Shown here piece after piece: positions 1 to 11,149 of a DNA stretch of 64,000 nt. This DNA is from Vespa crabro (lineage: Eukaryota > Arthropoda > Insecta > Hymenoptera > Vespidae), in assembly GCF_910589235.1 (NCBI RefSeq), contig NC_060974.1, forward strand, positions 306,501-370,500, read 5' to 3'. Position 1 is the first letter of the stretch, and every line of letters starts with the position of its first letter. A program made the translations under genes and the position numbers. The notes under the pieces are model-generated. The model made no database searches and was not told where the DNA came from. It saw only the letters and a list, made by a program, of their open reading frames with translations.

Positions 1-481
1 TAATAGTAATATTAATAATAACAATTATAATAACGGTAATAATAAAAATAACAATAATAACGATAATAACGGTAATAACGGTAATAACGATAAAGACTAC
101 AATAACGATAATAATAAAAATATTATTAACGATAATAACGGCAAAAGCGATAATTATAATAATTATGATAACATGGATAATAAAAATAATACCGATAATA
201 TCGTTGATAACTATAATAATAACGATAATAATAATGATAACGTCTAAAACGTGAATAGCGATAATAACGTAAATAAAAATAATAATAATAATAATAATAA
301 AAATAACGATATTAACGATAATAACGATAATAAAGATAATAATAATTATAGTAATAATAATAATAATGACAATATTAATATTAATAATAATAAGGATAAT
401 AACGGTAATAATAATAATAAAAATAATAAAGATAGTAATGGTAATGAAGGATAAGACATAAATAATGATAATAACAACGAA

Positions 482-527
<46 letters not shown>

Positions 528-1710
528 TCAATAATATCGATGAGAACGATATTTAATATTATAAAGATTATAACGATAATAATAAAAATATTAATAATAA
601 CGATTATAATAAAATATAGAGATTATAATGATGATAACGATAGTAACCATAATATCATTAATAATATTTATAATATTAATAACAACGATAATATCTATAA
701 AAGAACTACTAATAACAATAATAACGATATAAACGATAAAAACGCTAATAATGATGATAATAATTGTTATTTTAATAATAACGGTAATAATGATTATAAT
801 GATATTAAAGTCAATAACGATAATAATAATTTCAAGTATAATTATAACGATATTAAAGATAATAATAACTATAACAATAATACAAATTTAAATAATAATA
901 ATATCGATATTAAAGATAATAACAATAATAACAATAATATCTCTTATAACGATTATAACGATTATAATTATAATAACGACAATAAGAATAATAAAAATAC
1001 GTGCGATAGTAACGATAAAAAAAATAATAATAATTACAATAATAATGATGATAATAAAGATAATAAAGAAATTACGTTAATGACAACAATAATGAGAAAC
1101 ACATTAACAGCGATAATAACTATAATAACGATTGTGAAAATAATTACGATAATAAAGATAATAAAGATAACGACTATATATGTCATAATGATAATAATAG
1201 TAATAATAATAAAGATAAAAACAATAATAATAGTAATAATAGCCATAATAGTAATAATAGTAATAATATTAATAATAATAATTATTATAATAACAATAAA
1301 AATGATAATAGCGATAATAACGATTATGACGTAAATTACGATAAAAACGATATTAACGATAATTATGATATGAATAATAATAATAATTGCGATAACAGTA
1401 ATATAAAGATTATAATGAAAATACCGATAATAACCATAATAACGAAGGTAACAATTATAGCTATAATAAAGATAATAACGATAATGACGATAATAAGCAT
1501 AATAACGTAAATTACGATAATAATAACAATAGTAATAATAACAGCAAATATAATAATAACAAAAATAAAAACTATAATAATAATAATACTAATAATAAAA
1601 ATATTAATATTAATTACGATAGTAACTTTAATAATAGTTCTAACGATTATAACGGTAATGACGTTAATAACGATAATAACGATGATAATAATATTTACTA
1701 TAATAACCAT
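1..1710. repeat. Degenerate RAY trinucleotide tract 1
   Basis: Almost every triplet in one phase is AAT, AAC or GAT, so the + strand follows an R-A-Y pattern with CG at each AAC/GAT junction. Phase slips and point changes are frequent. Any frame reads as poly-Asn/Asp or poly-Ile/Thr/Met, which explains the long open frames here. No gene-like codon structure or splice signal is visible. The tract stops abruptly at about 1710, where the first R1-clade remnant begins. Confidence 0.95.
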
Positions 1711-1719
1711 CTCCTTCTA

Positions 1720-2290
1720 TTTCTTGCGCAAGGTGGCCCTGACATAGCAGGCCACCTTATTCCACTCTTCTTGTCCTCGGAGCATTTTCTCGACAACGTT
1801 GTCTGGCGAGATTTCTCCGAGGTCTTGCTCCAAAGCGTTATACGTTATACGCTCCACCAGCCACATTTTAAGAACATGTGGTAGGCGTCATCATTGGTCA
1901 AGACCCCATAGGGGCTGTTGCCGTATGCAACCTTCATCATTTTGCGAGGTAGGGGCAGAACAATCCATGCTCTGTCAAGAATTGGGTAAAGTAGAAGTCG
2001 ACCTCCCCCGCCTCCCGGTTTAGCCAGCTGTCTTGCCGAATGATGAGTCGGATCGTCCATCTGCCTTTCGGCTCTCGTTCCCATCAGCTTTGCCAGGTCT
2101 CAATGCTGCTAGACAAAGCGAGCCTTGATGCCTCTTACTTTCCAAAAACAGACTTCTGTTGGACAACGAATTTCCCTCCTGGTCTAGTAGATCGAACCAC
2201 TAGCACCGCGGTCTCAGAGACCGTACGATAGGTGCACTCGATTCGGAGAGCGCCACTGTACCGTCCCTATGCGCTTGCGTTATTTCTCGT
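1720..2290 (-). pseudogene. ORF2 C-terminal Cys/His region, R1-clade copy 1
   Basis: This encodes the region downstream of the reverse transcriptase in R1-clade ORF2. The minus-strand frame at 1845-2084 contains the family-typical sequence NSPYGVLTNDDAYHMFLKC, the spacing expected of the C-terminal zinc-binding motif (normally C-P-Y-G, then H, then C). The first Cys of the motif is Ser here. The segment 1735-1830 matches the terminal EKML-type sequence seen better in copy 3. Stops separate the pieces, so no functional product is expected. Confidence 0.75.
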
Positions 2291-2291
2291 A

Positions 2292-2750
2292 TCACAGCGT
2301 TTCGACCCATACTTCCGAGTGATACAGAATTACTGCTTCGCCAGCGCGCATCAGTAGTTGCCTCATGCAAGGTCGGGGACCATTGACGTTGACCATGAGT
2401 GTGCCAAGCAAGGCTACTACTTTTGCCGCCTGGTCGGCTGCCCTAGTAATATGGTTTCCAAAGTTGAGCATGCTGTTGACCATTACTCCTAAGTATTTGA
2501 CAGCCGACTTAGTCTGGACCGCCGTGTCTCCTACGGTGAAGCTGCGCACGTTGTTGATGCGCTTGTTCGTAAGTACCACGATCTCTGTCTTCTGGGCTGC
2601 TAGGGATAACCCGTGGTCTTCCATCCAGAAGGTGACTCTGCGCATGACCTGGATGAGCAACAGCTGTGCTCCTTCCGTGTCTCTTGCAGTTTTGACAAAT
2701 GCACAGTCTTCTGCATATTCAACCAAGAAAGCACCCTCAGGGACTGCCAT
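2292..2750 (-). pseudogene. Reverse transcriptase palm/thumb fragment, R1-clade copy 1
   Basis: An open 152-residue stretch carries the catalytic box as VEYAEDCAFV, where most related enzymes have Y-A-D-D. The first catalytic Asp is therefore Glu. It is followed by DHGLSLAAQKTEIVVLTNKR and KYLGVMVNSMLNFGNHI, both characteristic of the segment after the catalytic box in R1-clade enzymes. The Met at the start is internal and not a translation start. It continues in another frame into the upstream piece at 2753-3241, which implies a frameshift near 2750. Confidence 0.88.
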
Positions 2751-2752
2751 AC

Positions 2753-3900
2753 TTAGTAAACCGTCGTAGAAAATATCCCATTATGGAAAACTGGTCTGTT
2801 CCCGATGCCAATTCTAAGCTTCTCGGACCATAGCCCGAATTGTACTAGAGGAAGCGCTCGATCAAGTAGTCTCTGAAAATTCGGAAAAAGGTACTCAGGG
2901 ACACTGAAGTTACGATCGAGCTCTTCCATTGCCAAGTCCCACTTGACGGAGTTGAAGGCATTTCTCATGTCTAAGGTGGCCAGCAGACACAAAGGTCGGG
3001 ATAGGTAGTTCCCGCGCACCGTCATTTTAGCGGCCGTGAAAACCTCCTGGACTGCGTGGATGGTGGAGAGGACGGATAGCAATCCATACTGGCACGCAGT
3101 AAGGTCGCCCGCTGCCCTCACGGCCGCAAGAAGACGTGGCCTATGCAGCTTCTCCAGGAGCTTTCCAGTCGTATCCAGCATACATATTGGCCTGTATAAC
3201 GAAACGGCATCTGATAGACCCTTTCCATTGCTTAAGAGCACAAGTCTCGCATTCTTCCACGGGTCAGGGGAAGATGCCCTCCCTGAGGCACATGTTACAA
3301 ATGTTTAGCAAGAGCACAGGATGACTCAGCGCGACGGCTTTCATTACTTCTGCTGGAAAGCCGTCAGGTCCTGGAGCTCTCTTGTTCCGCATGGAAGATG
3401 CGGCCCTGAGCAGCTCCCTCTCCGTAAACAGTGGCGCTTCGGGGCTACCAGACGCGGCCGGGGTCACTCTTCGATTGTGATGGGAATAGGGTATGAACGA
3501 TGTTCTCCAGGTCCTCGTGTCCTGAGGTTTTCCTTGTTTGTAAGTCTCTTGCAATTGACGATCATTTACCCAGCACCGTCAATGGCTAGCCTTGATAGAC
3601 CTCTTGAGTAATTTTTTTGCTGCTTGATACGGAGTATCATTTTGCGGTCAAGGAGTCAGCGTCGAGATCACATCTCTTCGCTCGTTTTGCTAACCGGCGA
3701 AACCATAAGAACTTTTTGCGAAAATCTGTGATCTCGTTCGTCCTCCAGTATGCAGGACGCCTCTACCATTTCGTGCTCTTCTTTGGCAACGCTATCGCGC
3801 AAGCCATTTGGAAGAGCTGCATAGTTGCTGCAGTAATCATCCTGGCTTGTGCACTTGGCTATAGACTCGAGACTGCAATATGATGGGATCTCCAACCTTC
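2753..3900 (-). pseudogene. Reverse transcriptase fingers/palm and EN-RT linker, R1-clade copy 1
   Basis: Three broken frames cover this part. At 3264-3554 the motif RNKRAPGPDGFPAEVMKAV marks the start of the reverse transcriptase fingers, followed by a LNICNMCLREG segment. At 2753-3241, SLYRPICMLDTTGKLLEKL and LLATLDMRNAFNSVKWD give the conserved P-I-C-M-L-D and F-N-S-V-x-W-D blocks with the palm Asp in the LDMRNAF stretch. At 3668-3895 the IAKCTSQDDYCSN region corresponds to the linker between endonuclease and reverse transcriptase, recognisable by comparison with copy 2 at 14132-14320. Frame changes between the blocks show decay. Confidence 0.85.
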
Positions 3901-3902
3901 AT

Positions 3903-4412
3903 CTATAACTGAAGACAGCTTCTCTCGATCCATTTCAGCGATGTTTCACTGGGGGGTCGCGCTGCACTTGTCACGGCTGGCCTGAAATCGTGATCGTCGA
4001 ATAGTATGTACTGATGAATGCTCCCGTTGTAATCTTCCACTCTACAGCCTGCGTCTGCTTGCGCATGGTGTTCCTTCGCTAGAGAGACGTCCGAAATCGT
4101 CTCTCTGCAGCCAGGCCGTCGGAAGGTTGACGTCAAGCCTGTATTAAGCACTACTTGCGCCAGTATCGACACCGACTCCATGATTCGTCTTCCCCTGAAT
4201 TCCGACCTGGCCTCCCCCCATTTGAGAGCTTTTGCATTGTGGTCTCCATCCACAATGAGGTCCCCTTGCATTTCACACAGCGTATCTTCCAGATAGTCCA
4301 GTTTGATCTGGAAGTCGTCTAACCGGTCATTCGGGGTGAGATATATGATGACATAAGTCGCCATGTTGTCCCACCCAAATGTAACCGGGTCCGGATCCTT
4401 GATACGACACAT
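3903..4412 (-). pseudogene. Endonuclease C-terminal two thirds, R1-clade copy 1
   Basis: This is an exonuclease-endonuclease-phosphatase fold fragment that in a working element nicks target DNA to prime reverse transcription. Visible motifs are YLTPNDRLDDFQIKLDYLED, DGDHNAKALKWGEAR (the G-D-x-N-A block, with Asp and Asn kept) and LNTGLTSTFRRPGCRETISD. The terminal S-D-H block reads YNGSIHQYILFDD, so the Asp of the catalytic Asp-His pair is Ile. That substitution should abolish nicking even if the frame were restored. Confidence 0.88.
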
Positions 4413-4464
4413 ATATCAGTCGGTTATCTGGGACCCAGTTGTCCGCAGTGCCCAATTCGTCGAC

Positions 4465-4615
4465 CTACCTTCCTGCATCCGCCCTATCCTGGTACTGTTC
4501 GCTGATTAGAACAATATCGGCTTCTTTCTCAGAGCAGAGCTGGATTACGCGGTGGTGCGCCATCCAGTTCCTATTGAGGTTACCCTGCAGTACTCTCATC
4601 CTTTCTTCTTGATGG
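4465..4615 (-). pseudogene. ORF2 start and endonuclease N-terminus, R1-clade copy 1
   Basis: The frame reads RMRVLQGNLNRNWMAHHRV, then ADIVLISEQYQD. This is the first part of the endonuclease, with the N-x-N-R block and the catalytic Glu in the SEQY motif preserved. It lies immediately downstream of the ORF1 zinc-knuckle region in element orientation, as expected for the ORF1/ORF2 junction. A stop or frameshift near 4440 separates it from the rest of the domain. Confidence 0.82.
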
Positions 4616-4729
4616 CTGTTGCAAGGACATCCAGGAAGGCTTTGCACTGCCTCGATCGGGCCACGTGCTTCTGGGATTCCGTAACAATATTAGAGCACAA
4701 GAAACAAGTTGGCTCTATGATCCTACAGA

Positions 4730-4822
4730 GTCCCTTGCCGCCGCAGAGATAACAAAGCTTACTGCGATCAGGGCACTTGCAAGAAGCACTATGGTCGCCA
4801 AAGTTGAGTCAAAGGTTGCATC
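4730..4822 (-). pseudogene. ORF1 CCHC zinc knuckles, R1-clade copy 1
   Basis: The minus strand contains a degenerate knuckle ending NFGDHSASCKCPDRSKLCYL, with CGG following. The second Cys codon of the first knuckle is now a TGA stop, and the position expected to be His before HSASC is Asp. The second knuckle keeps C-x2-C. In ORF1 proteins these knuckles bind element RNA. Confidence 0.72.
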
Positions 4823-4831
4823 GCCTTACTT

Positions 4832-5322
4832 CTATTCGTCGCCTGAATTTACAGAGTATGAAGACATCCAGCACACTGCGGCCTTCAAAAGCTTCGCAGC
4901 TGCTTCCTCTTCTATTTTGACGAGGGACTGACGTTGCTGTCTCGCGTTGGGGTTCGTAATTTTAAATTCGAATTTCCCCGCGTAGTCTGGTAGGGTCCTC
5001 TTTAGAGCCTCCGGGACTTCTATCACCGACGTGCAGCAATCGCAGTCCCGTATCACAGCTCTATTTATGTGATGCTACTCGTGCTTCCTAATTCTTTCCT
5101 CAAGGATTCTGCGTAGGAGACCCGGATTTTTGTAGTGGTCCTCTTAAGTTCGAGGAGAACCTCTCCCGTTCTGGTCTGACAGACAAATCTAACTTTTTCC
5201 CCTGCCGCAACGGTTTTTATGCGCTGGCGGATGGCGCCAACTACATCTGCGTAAGTTTTGCCTTGCGCATAATTCAGGAGGATCGCGTCGGGCTTCCTTC
5301 TTTTTCTCGGCCTGTACTCCAA
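4832..5322 (-). pseudogene. ORF1 central region, R1-clade copy 1
   Basis: Two frames cover the central ORF1 (gag-like) domain. At 5065-5322 the sequence RKPDAILLNYAQGKTYADVV, then a TRTGEVLLELKRTT block and ESLRKELG, matches the basic segment of R1-clade ORF1. At 4832-5056, IRDCDCCTSVIEVPEALKRT, LPDYAG and ITNPNARQQRQSLVKIEEEA continue it. The same blocks recur in copy 2 (15281-15505) and copy 4 (33430-33640), which supports the reading. The frames are offset by a break near 5060. Confidence 0.85.
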
Positions 5323-5329
5323 TTTGCTC

Positions 5330-5880
5330 GCGTTCTATTTCTCCTTCGGTGGGGATTACGTCGCCTTCTTCGTGGGTATTTCCTTATTTTTTTCATCTTG
5401 AGGACCACCGTCCACTTGGTGGCTTCGGTTGTCGACGCCTCTTGCCTCAGTCTTTTGAGGCTTTCCTCAAGCAGCTGAGGCGTGTTTATGACTACTCTCT
5501 TAACTGCGCCGGCATCTCTTACAGAGTTTGCTCATGTGTCTTTAGAGACTCTGGCGAGCGTCCTCGCTCCCTTCTTGACCTATATTCGAGATTTATTCAA
5601 GAACTCGAGGCAGTCAAATATCTCCAGTTCTGGGAGCCCTTGCTTAATCGCATTGTTTACATTTGGCTGTCAAGTAACAGCCAACCTCAGTTTGGCGAGG
5701 AGGACTTTCGCTTGCGCGAGTTTCTCTCCCTCTCCATCTTATTATGTCCCCTTCGCGGGCTAGATAGATGATATCTGTCCGAAAAACCTCGTGTTATCAA
5801 CGGCCCTGGCAGCCCAATGCCACTCCTCCAAGAGGCATTCAGCAAATCTTCTTCAAATCTTCCTGTCGCTTTAGACACAA
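5330..5880 (-). pseudogene. ORF1 N-terminal coiled region, R1-clade copy 1
   Basis: The minus strand around 5395-5485 reads TPQLLEESLKRLRQEA, then a basic/acidic run, giving the heptad-like charged region found before the central ORF1 domain in this family. Positions 5490-5880 are less conserved and stop-interrupted. The + strand frames at 5349-5771 are antisense shadows with no family resemblance. The exact ORF1 start cannot be fixed. Confidence 0.6.
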
Positions 5881-6325
5881 CTCAGGCCAGATCACCTACC
5901 TGTGGTGCCCTTCCTGATTCATTATCCAGAACTGGATCCAAGTTACCTACCCCAAGCTCCTGGCAGTTGTTGGATAACGACTACGGGTGTCCTGGCCTAT
6001 CACCACCTGACAAAGCCGAGGCGTGGATGTCCCTCCCACGCCCGCTTTTACCTTTTTCTGTACTACCCATCTTAAGAAATATATTATGGGAGGCAAGCTC
6101 CGCAAAGGATAGGAGAGGAACGGTAGGAAGCTTGAGAGTGAGAGACAGATTAGAAAAAAATATAAAAGAAAAACAAAGGAAGGAATAGCCGTACAAGAAC
6201 ATTCACAAGTTATTCACACTGTCCCTATTAGACGCCTCATACGACAAGCAGGCAGTGGAGTGGGAGAATCCTACATCCACCTACCCCCGGGGGGGATTTA
6301 CCACATGGGGGCTTCCTACTAGGTG
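5881..6325 (-). mobile_element. 5' leader of R1-clade copy 1
   Basis: This is non-coding sequence upstream of ORF1 in element orientation. It shares with copy 4 (34380-34800) a block reading GGCCAGATCACC / GGCCAGTTCGCC, a purine-rich GAAAGGA-type stretch at 6100-6185, and a CATTCACA(C)AGT stretch near 6205. It ends in a C-rich/G-rich segment at 6285-6320 before RAY repeat resumes. Confidence 0.65.
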
Positions 6326-7494
6326 GATTATAACGATAATGACGATAACGACGATAATAACGTTAATAGAAATGATAACAATAAAAACGGTAATATCAAT
6401 AATAAAGACAATTGCGATAATAATGATAATATTAATAACAATAATAATTATTATATTAAAAATTACGATAAAATCGAAAATAAAGATAATAAAGGTAATA
6501 GTAATAATAATAATAACTATTATAAAGAGAATGACGATAATAACGAAAATAACGATATTAAGGGATATAAAGTCAATTACGATAATAACAATAATAACGA
6601 TAATAACGATTATATTAATGATAATAATAATAATAATTAAGATAATAATGTTAATGACGATAATAACAGCAACAACGGTAAATTCTAATATTATAATAAT
6701 ATTATTAATAACAATAAATATAAAAGTAGCGATTTTAACGATAATATGGACAATAACGATAATAACTATAATTATATTAAAAATAATAATAACATCGTGT
6801 ATGACGATAATAATAATAATAACAATAATAATGGAAAAAGCGATAATAACGATAATAATAACAGTAATCTTAATTGTAGCGATTAGAATGGTAATAACGA
6901 TAATAATGTTAATAACTATAATGATAATGATAATAATAAGTATAACGATAATAACGTTAATAACTATAATATTAATGACAATAATAATACTAATAATAAT
7001 ATTAATAATATGGATAATAACGATCATATCAATAATAACGAATACAACGATTTTAACGATAATAATAACCTTAATAATAATAATAATAACGAAAATGACA
7101 ATAATAACTTTAATAACGTCAATAACGATAATAACGATAATAACGATTATAATGATAATAATAACGATAATAATAATAATAATAATAATAACGATAATAA
7201 CGTTAATAGTAATAATAACGATAATAACGATAATGACAATTATAAGGTTAATAACGATAATAACTACAATACAATCATGACGTTTATATCGAGAATAATA
7301 ATAATATTATTAATAACGATAATAATAAATATAATGATTATATCGATAATAACGACAATAACGGAAAAAATAATAATAATAATAATAACTGTAGCATTAA
7401 AAATACTGATAATAACGATAATTAGGATAATAAGGATAATAAAGGTAATAACTGTAATAACGATAATAACAATAATAACGATAATAACTTTTAT
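6326..7494. repeat. RAY trinucleotide tract 2
   Basis: The same AAT/AAC/GAT mixture as the opening tract fills this stretch between the first R1-clade remnant and the RTE-like remnant. Long poly-Ile/Thr and poly-Asn/Asp open frames on both strands are products of the repeat. No other content is seen. Confidence 0.94.
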
Positions 7495-7653
7495 GCCGAT
7501 AATTCTTGCCTCTTCTTCTTTCGATAAGGCCTGCAAGGGATCACGTGCCAATATTAATTCTTCACTTAGCTATTTTACTTTCAGTTCCATCCATTATTCC
7601 TTCATATTTTCACTATGGTGATACTTTCTGTCCTTAGATAACTTCGCAACGGG

Positions 7654-7899
7654 TTACTTCTTCAATTTTGCTTGGAATATTTCCATTTTTAAAAACTTCT
7701 TTCTAGAAATCTCTCTGACTATAACTTCTTCCTCACTTAAATTATTTCTTTCTAGATCTTTCTTTACCTCTTGAATCAAGCTGGTAGTTGCCTTTTCCTC
7801 CCAAAGGTACATGAGTATCCTTTTTGATAATCTGGACTCATCCACTCCGTAAATATGGCCAAAAAATTGAAGTCTTCCATTCTTTATCGTTTCTGTCAT
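7654..7899 (-). pseudogene. C-terminal region of RTE-like ORF
   Basis: The frame reads KNGRLQFFGHIYGVDESRLS, then KRILMYLWEEK and IQEVKKDLERNNL. This is the conserved tail that follows the reverse transcriptase in these elements (a GHI-x-R-M-x-x-x-R-L-x-K-R-I type block). The Met at the start is internal. The segment from 7495 to 7650 probably holds the last codons and 3' end, but nothing specific is recognisable there. Confidence 0.75.
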
Positions 7900-8186
7900 G
7901 TCTTCTTTGTTCCTGTATATCTCGTCATTAGATATTCATTTCCATACTTTTGTTGTTTTCACTGGACCTAATATTTTCGTCATGATTCTCCTTTCTAGTA
8001 CTTCTAGTATATCTGATCTATAATTTAGTAACAAGCATTCTCTCGCTTATATGCATTCCGGATTCACTACTGTAGCGTAATGTCTTATTTTGAGATTTTT
8101 AGATAAACACTTTTTGTTGTAAATATACTTCATGATACCATACGCTATTTCCATCTTTCGTAACCTTTCTTCTACTGCAGATTTTT

Positions 8187-9110
8187 CTAATCCATTTCTT
8201 GAATTATTTCTGCTAGGTATTTGAATTTCTTTATTTTTTCCATTGCACCAGTATCTCTAGATAAAAATTTTGGAGCATTCTTGATGTTTTTCATAAATTT
8301 AGTTTTTTCTACGAATATTTTCATACCTACTTTGTTAGCTATTTCTTCCAAGAGATTGATTTGTGTAGTTGCACCTTTTAGGTAGTCTGACACTTTGGCA
8401 GAACCGTCTGCAAATGCTAGGCAACATAATTCAATGCCTTTGCTTTTTCCCCCCAAAGTTACTAGCGAAATGTTTTGTTCTTTAATCTTTATCTTCGTAA
8501 TTCTTCCAATTATTTTTAGAACACAGTTGAACGGAGGAGGAGATAAACCATCACCTTGCCTTACATCTGTATTTATCTCAATAGGATTAGATATCTCACC
8601 CATAAATTTTATTTTTGAAATCGTGTCAGTGAGTGTTTCACGTATTAAGTTTGCCTATTTATTTTTTACTCCAAATTCACGTATTGCTTTACCTAAGGTT
8701 TCTGTATCAACAGAGTCAATTGCCTTTTTAAAATCTGTAAATTTTGCAAATATGTCCTTTGAATTCAGTAACCTATGGCGAATTATGGATTTCAAGTTAA
8801 AAATTTGTTCTGTACAAGTTTTATTTTTCCGATATCAAGCTTGATACTCGCCCAGTTGCTTGTCAAGTGTTGTTTCTATTCCATTCAGCAATATATTTCA
8901 GATTACCTTATATGCAGTTTGCAGAAGAGAGATGCCTCTATACATACCATCGTTCTGTTTGTCCCCTTTTTTATGTGATGCGTGAATTAGAGCTACTTTC
9001 CATTCTTCTGGAAAACTCTCTGTTCTCCAAATATCTTCAAAGATTAACTTCATCTATTCAATGATTTTTGATTGAGACCATTTCAAAAGATCACATGTTA
9101 TAGGGTTTTC
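8187..9110 (-). pseudogene. Reverse transcriptase of RTE-like element
   Basis: Palm and fingers blocks are visible. At 8604-8830, on the minus strand, DFKKAIDSVDTETLGKAIRE carries the first palm Asp. At 8187-8603, INTDVRQGDGLSP and FNCVLK are followed by the catalytic region CLAFADGSAKVSDYLKGA. The usual F-A-D-D is F-A-D-G, so the second catalytic Asp is lost. Then come KVGMKIFVEKTKFM and KKFKYLAEIIQE. Several stops lie in 8830-9060. The protein cannot be active as read. Confidence 0.85.
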
Positions 9111-9785
9111 TCATCTAGCTTTATTACATTTTAGATTTTTAATTGCTGCCTCAATATCTTCAGCATTATCTTGTATATCTTCTTCCAGATTTTCAGTTGT
9201 TTCAGAGAATTCCAATTTATGTTTCGGTTCAGGGAAATTTAAATGTAGATCGAAGAGTTTCACAAGTATTTCACAGTTTTCTGCATTGCTTAGGCCAAGT
9301 TTACCATTTTTATTTTTGAAGCATATGCTAGGCCCTTGATAACTCTTCAATTGACTCTTAAAAGTCTAATAGAAATTTCGTGAAATATTTTTAACAAAGA
9401 TGTTTTTCATGTCGATAAGTTGTGATTTTTCGAAAGATATTTTAACTCCCCTTAATATTCTAGCAATGTCTTTCCTTCGTTTTTTGAATTGGTCATGGTG
9501 TTCAGTCTTCCCCGAGCATTTCCACTTTTTCCAATGTTTTTTTCTCTCCTCTATGCATCATCACACATTTGGTTTCACCAAATTTTTTTTTATGCTTGGC
9601 TAGTCCAAATGTTTTTTGGGCTGCGTTCGTTATTTCTTTAGATAAATCTTGCCACTTCCCATAATGAGTTACTTATATTTTTCTCTGAAATGTTTCCAAT
9701 GTTTCTTATGTAATTTGGAGTCTATTTGTATTGTACTTATTTACTTTTCCCCTCTTCTGTGATTTCTGTTGGGAAAGAATTTGGG
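9111..9785 (-). pseudogene. EN-RT linker of RTE-like element
   Basis: At 9111-9350 the frame reads QGPSICFKNKNGKLGLSNAE, then a KLFDLHLNFPEPKHKLEFSE-type segment and an acidic stretch ending in IKNLKCNKAR. That is the region just before the fingers domain in this family. Positions 9351-9785 encode a Lys-rich, stop-interrupted linker on the minus strand. Confidence 0.72.
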
Positions 9786-10728
9786 TTAGATTTTAGAAAA
9801 ATAGTGATCAGAGTCAAATTCTCTGCTGCTTACTGCCATGACATTCATAATTACCATCACACTGGTTTTGGTTATAGCTAAATGATCTATTTGAAATTCA
9901 CCTAGCATTGGATTTGGAGAAATCCATGTTTTAGATCTTTTTGGCAATTTCTTCAAGAAAGTCGACATTACCTTCGGTTGAAAGTTCTTACAAATAATAA
10001 TCAATCACATTCCATTTCTATTTGTTCTTTATTGTGTAGCATATTCTCTATTGGTCTATCAATTCTCACTATTGGTCTATTATTTCTCTCTCTTCCTATT
10101 TGGGCATTAAAATCTCCAAGTAATATCACTACATTTGATTTTAGAATTTTAGACATATCATCGTCCAATAGGTCCCAGAATTCCTCTACATTATTTGGGT
10201 TCTTCTTGTTGTCTCCATTTATTGGTGCATGACAAATAATGAAATTGTATAATTTATTTTTGTATTTCATTTTCAAAAGAGACATCCTTACTTAGCTGAA
10301 TTAGAATATGGTTACCCAGTTTAATAATCTTTATGGATATAAAAGGCTGTTCACAATATTGACATTACTTTCCTAAATTTAATCGTAGACTTGCCATTAA
10401 AGATTCTATAGTCTTTTGTTTCTGTCACATTTTCATCGAAAAGTCTTGTCTCCTGATCTGATAAAATTTGTATACCTTTTCTATACAGACGTAGTTCTAA
10501 TTCCTTTTGTTTACCATCCATCGGCAAAGAATTCATATTTAATGTGCCCCCAAAATACTTCTCTTTAAACTTAATTCTGGAAGGATTGAAATGATGCTCC
10601 GACTTATCCGTATTGGAGATAATAGGACTCCCCAAAACCCTAGGTGCCGATGCATTGCATAACGCAATGGTGCAATTTCCTTCTGAGCAGCCACCTGGAG
10701 TAGTGCCTTCTTTCGGTGACTTTTCCAT
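9786..10728 (-). pseudogene. Endonuclease of RTE-like element
   Basis: Three adjoining frames give the whole endonuclease. At 10351-10590 is LNMNSLPMDGKQKELELRLY, then ILSDQETRLFDENVTE, with the catalytic Glu kept in Q-E-T. At 10001-10285 is IICHAPINGDNKK, then VVILLGDFNAQIGRERNNRP, with the G-D-F-N block intact. At 9786-10004 is KTWISPNPMLGEFQIDHLAI, then SREFDSDHYFSKI, with the S-D-H block intact. All catalytic blocks survive even though the frames do not, so the decay is fairly recent or sparse. The first 45 residues of the frame at 10351-10728 look unlike an endonuclease and may be leader sequence. Confidence 0.84.
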
Positions 10729-10835
10729 TTTGCAATTGAAATTGGGTTACAATGGTTTGAATAAAATTCGAAAATTGTTTGTCTGAAATGATATGATTTC
10801 GTGGTTGCCCACACTAAGGACCTCTGCCCACACAA

Positions 10836-11065
10836 TCCTGGGGAAATAAGATCTTTGAAGATTCCATGGATTATATTAAAATTATTTTACATATTTTACT
10901 GAATTTTAAATGTTTAAATAAATGTTCTATTCTTTAAATAATACTTTACTCTATTCCACATACACTAAAGATTGTTTTTATAATTAGATGTTAATCGAAA
11001 ACATTAATTTATAAGTACATCTGTTCGGAGAGATAGAGTTTCGATGTGTTCTTGTCGGAACGTGA
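10836..11065. other. AT-rich spacer between RTE-like element and RAY tract
   Basis: About 230 bp of non-repetitive AT-rich DNA. No coding resemblance, hairpin or RNA gene is visible. It may be the 5' leader of the RTE-like element or a small piece of unique DNA. Confidence 0.5.
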
Positions 11066-11109
11066 AAGCAGATTATAACGATAATAATAATGATAATAGC
11101 GATAATAAT

Positions 11110-11149
<40 letters not shown>

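Larger units (their letters stand above)
1711..6325 (-). mobile_element. R1-clade non-LTR retrotransposon, copy 1 (decayed, 3' end missing)
   Basis: Reading the minus strand from right to left gives a 5' leader, ORF1 (gag-like, with CCHC zinc knuckles), then ORF2 with an apurinic-type endonuclease, reverse transcriptase and a Cys/His C-terminus. This is the order of R1-clade elements. The left border at 1711 aligns with about 12090 of copy 2, so roughly 290 bp of 3' UTR is missing and no poly(A) is seen. The frames are broken in many places. The right border at about 6325 passes directly into RAY repeat. The 5' leader resembles that of copy 4 and differs from copy 2. Confidence 0.9.
7495..10835 (-). 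mobile_element. RTE-like (APE-type) non-LTR retrotransposon, decayed
   Basis: A single ORF with endonuclease then reverse transcriptase reads from right to left. It is much more AT-rich than the R1-clade copies and its motifs differ: GDFNAQIGRE, FDSDHY, VRQGDGLSP and LAFAD. These resemble the RTE/BovB-like elements common in arthropods. No ORF1 is visible. Stops and frameshifts occur throughout, and the catalytic box is mutated. It has RAY repeat on its left and, after about 230 bp of AT-rich DNA, on its right. Assignment to RTE rather than another APE-type clade is tentative. Confidence 0.82.

Noticed and set aside
465..1334. 289-residue Asn/Ile-rich open frame, and similar long frames at 6255-7280, 11044-11832 and 19018-19929
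   Set aside because: Translation of trinucleotide repeat. Stops are simply rare in these triplets, both strands are open, and no domain or start context exists.
2365..2769. Plus-strand ORFs over the R1-clade copies (also 5349-5771, 12637-12987, 15578-16168)
   Set aside because: Antisense shadows. The opposite strand carries recognisable RT or ORF1 motifs and these do not.
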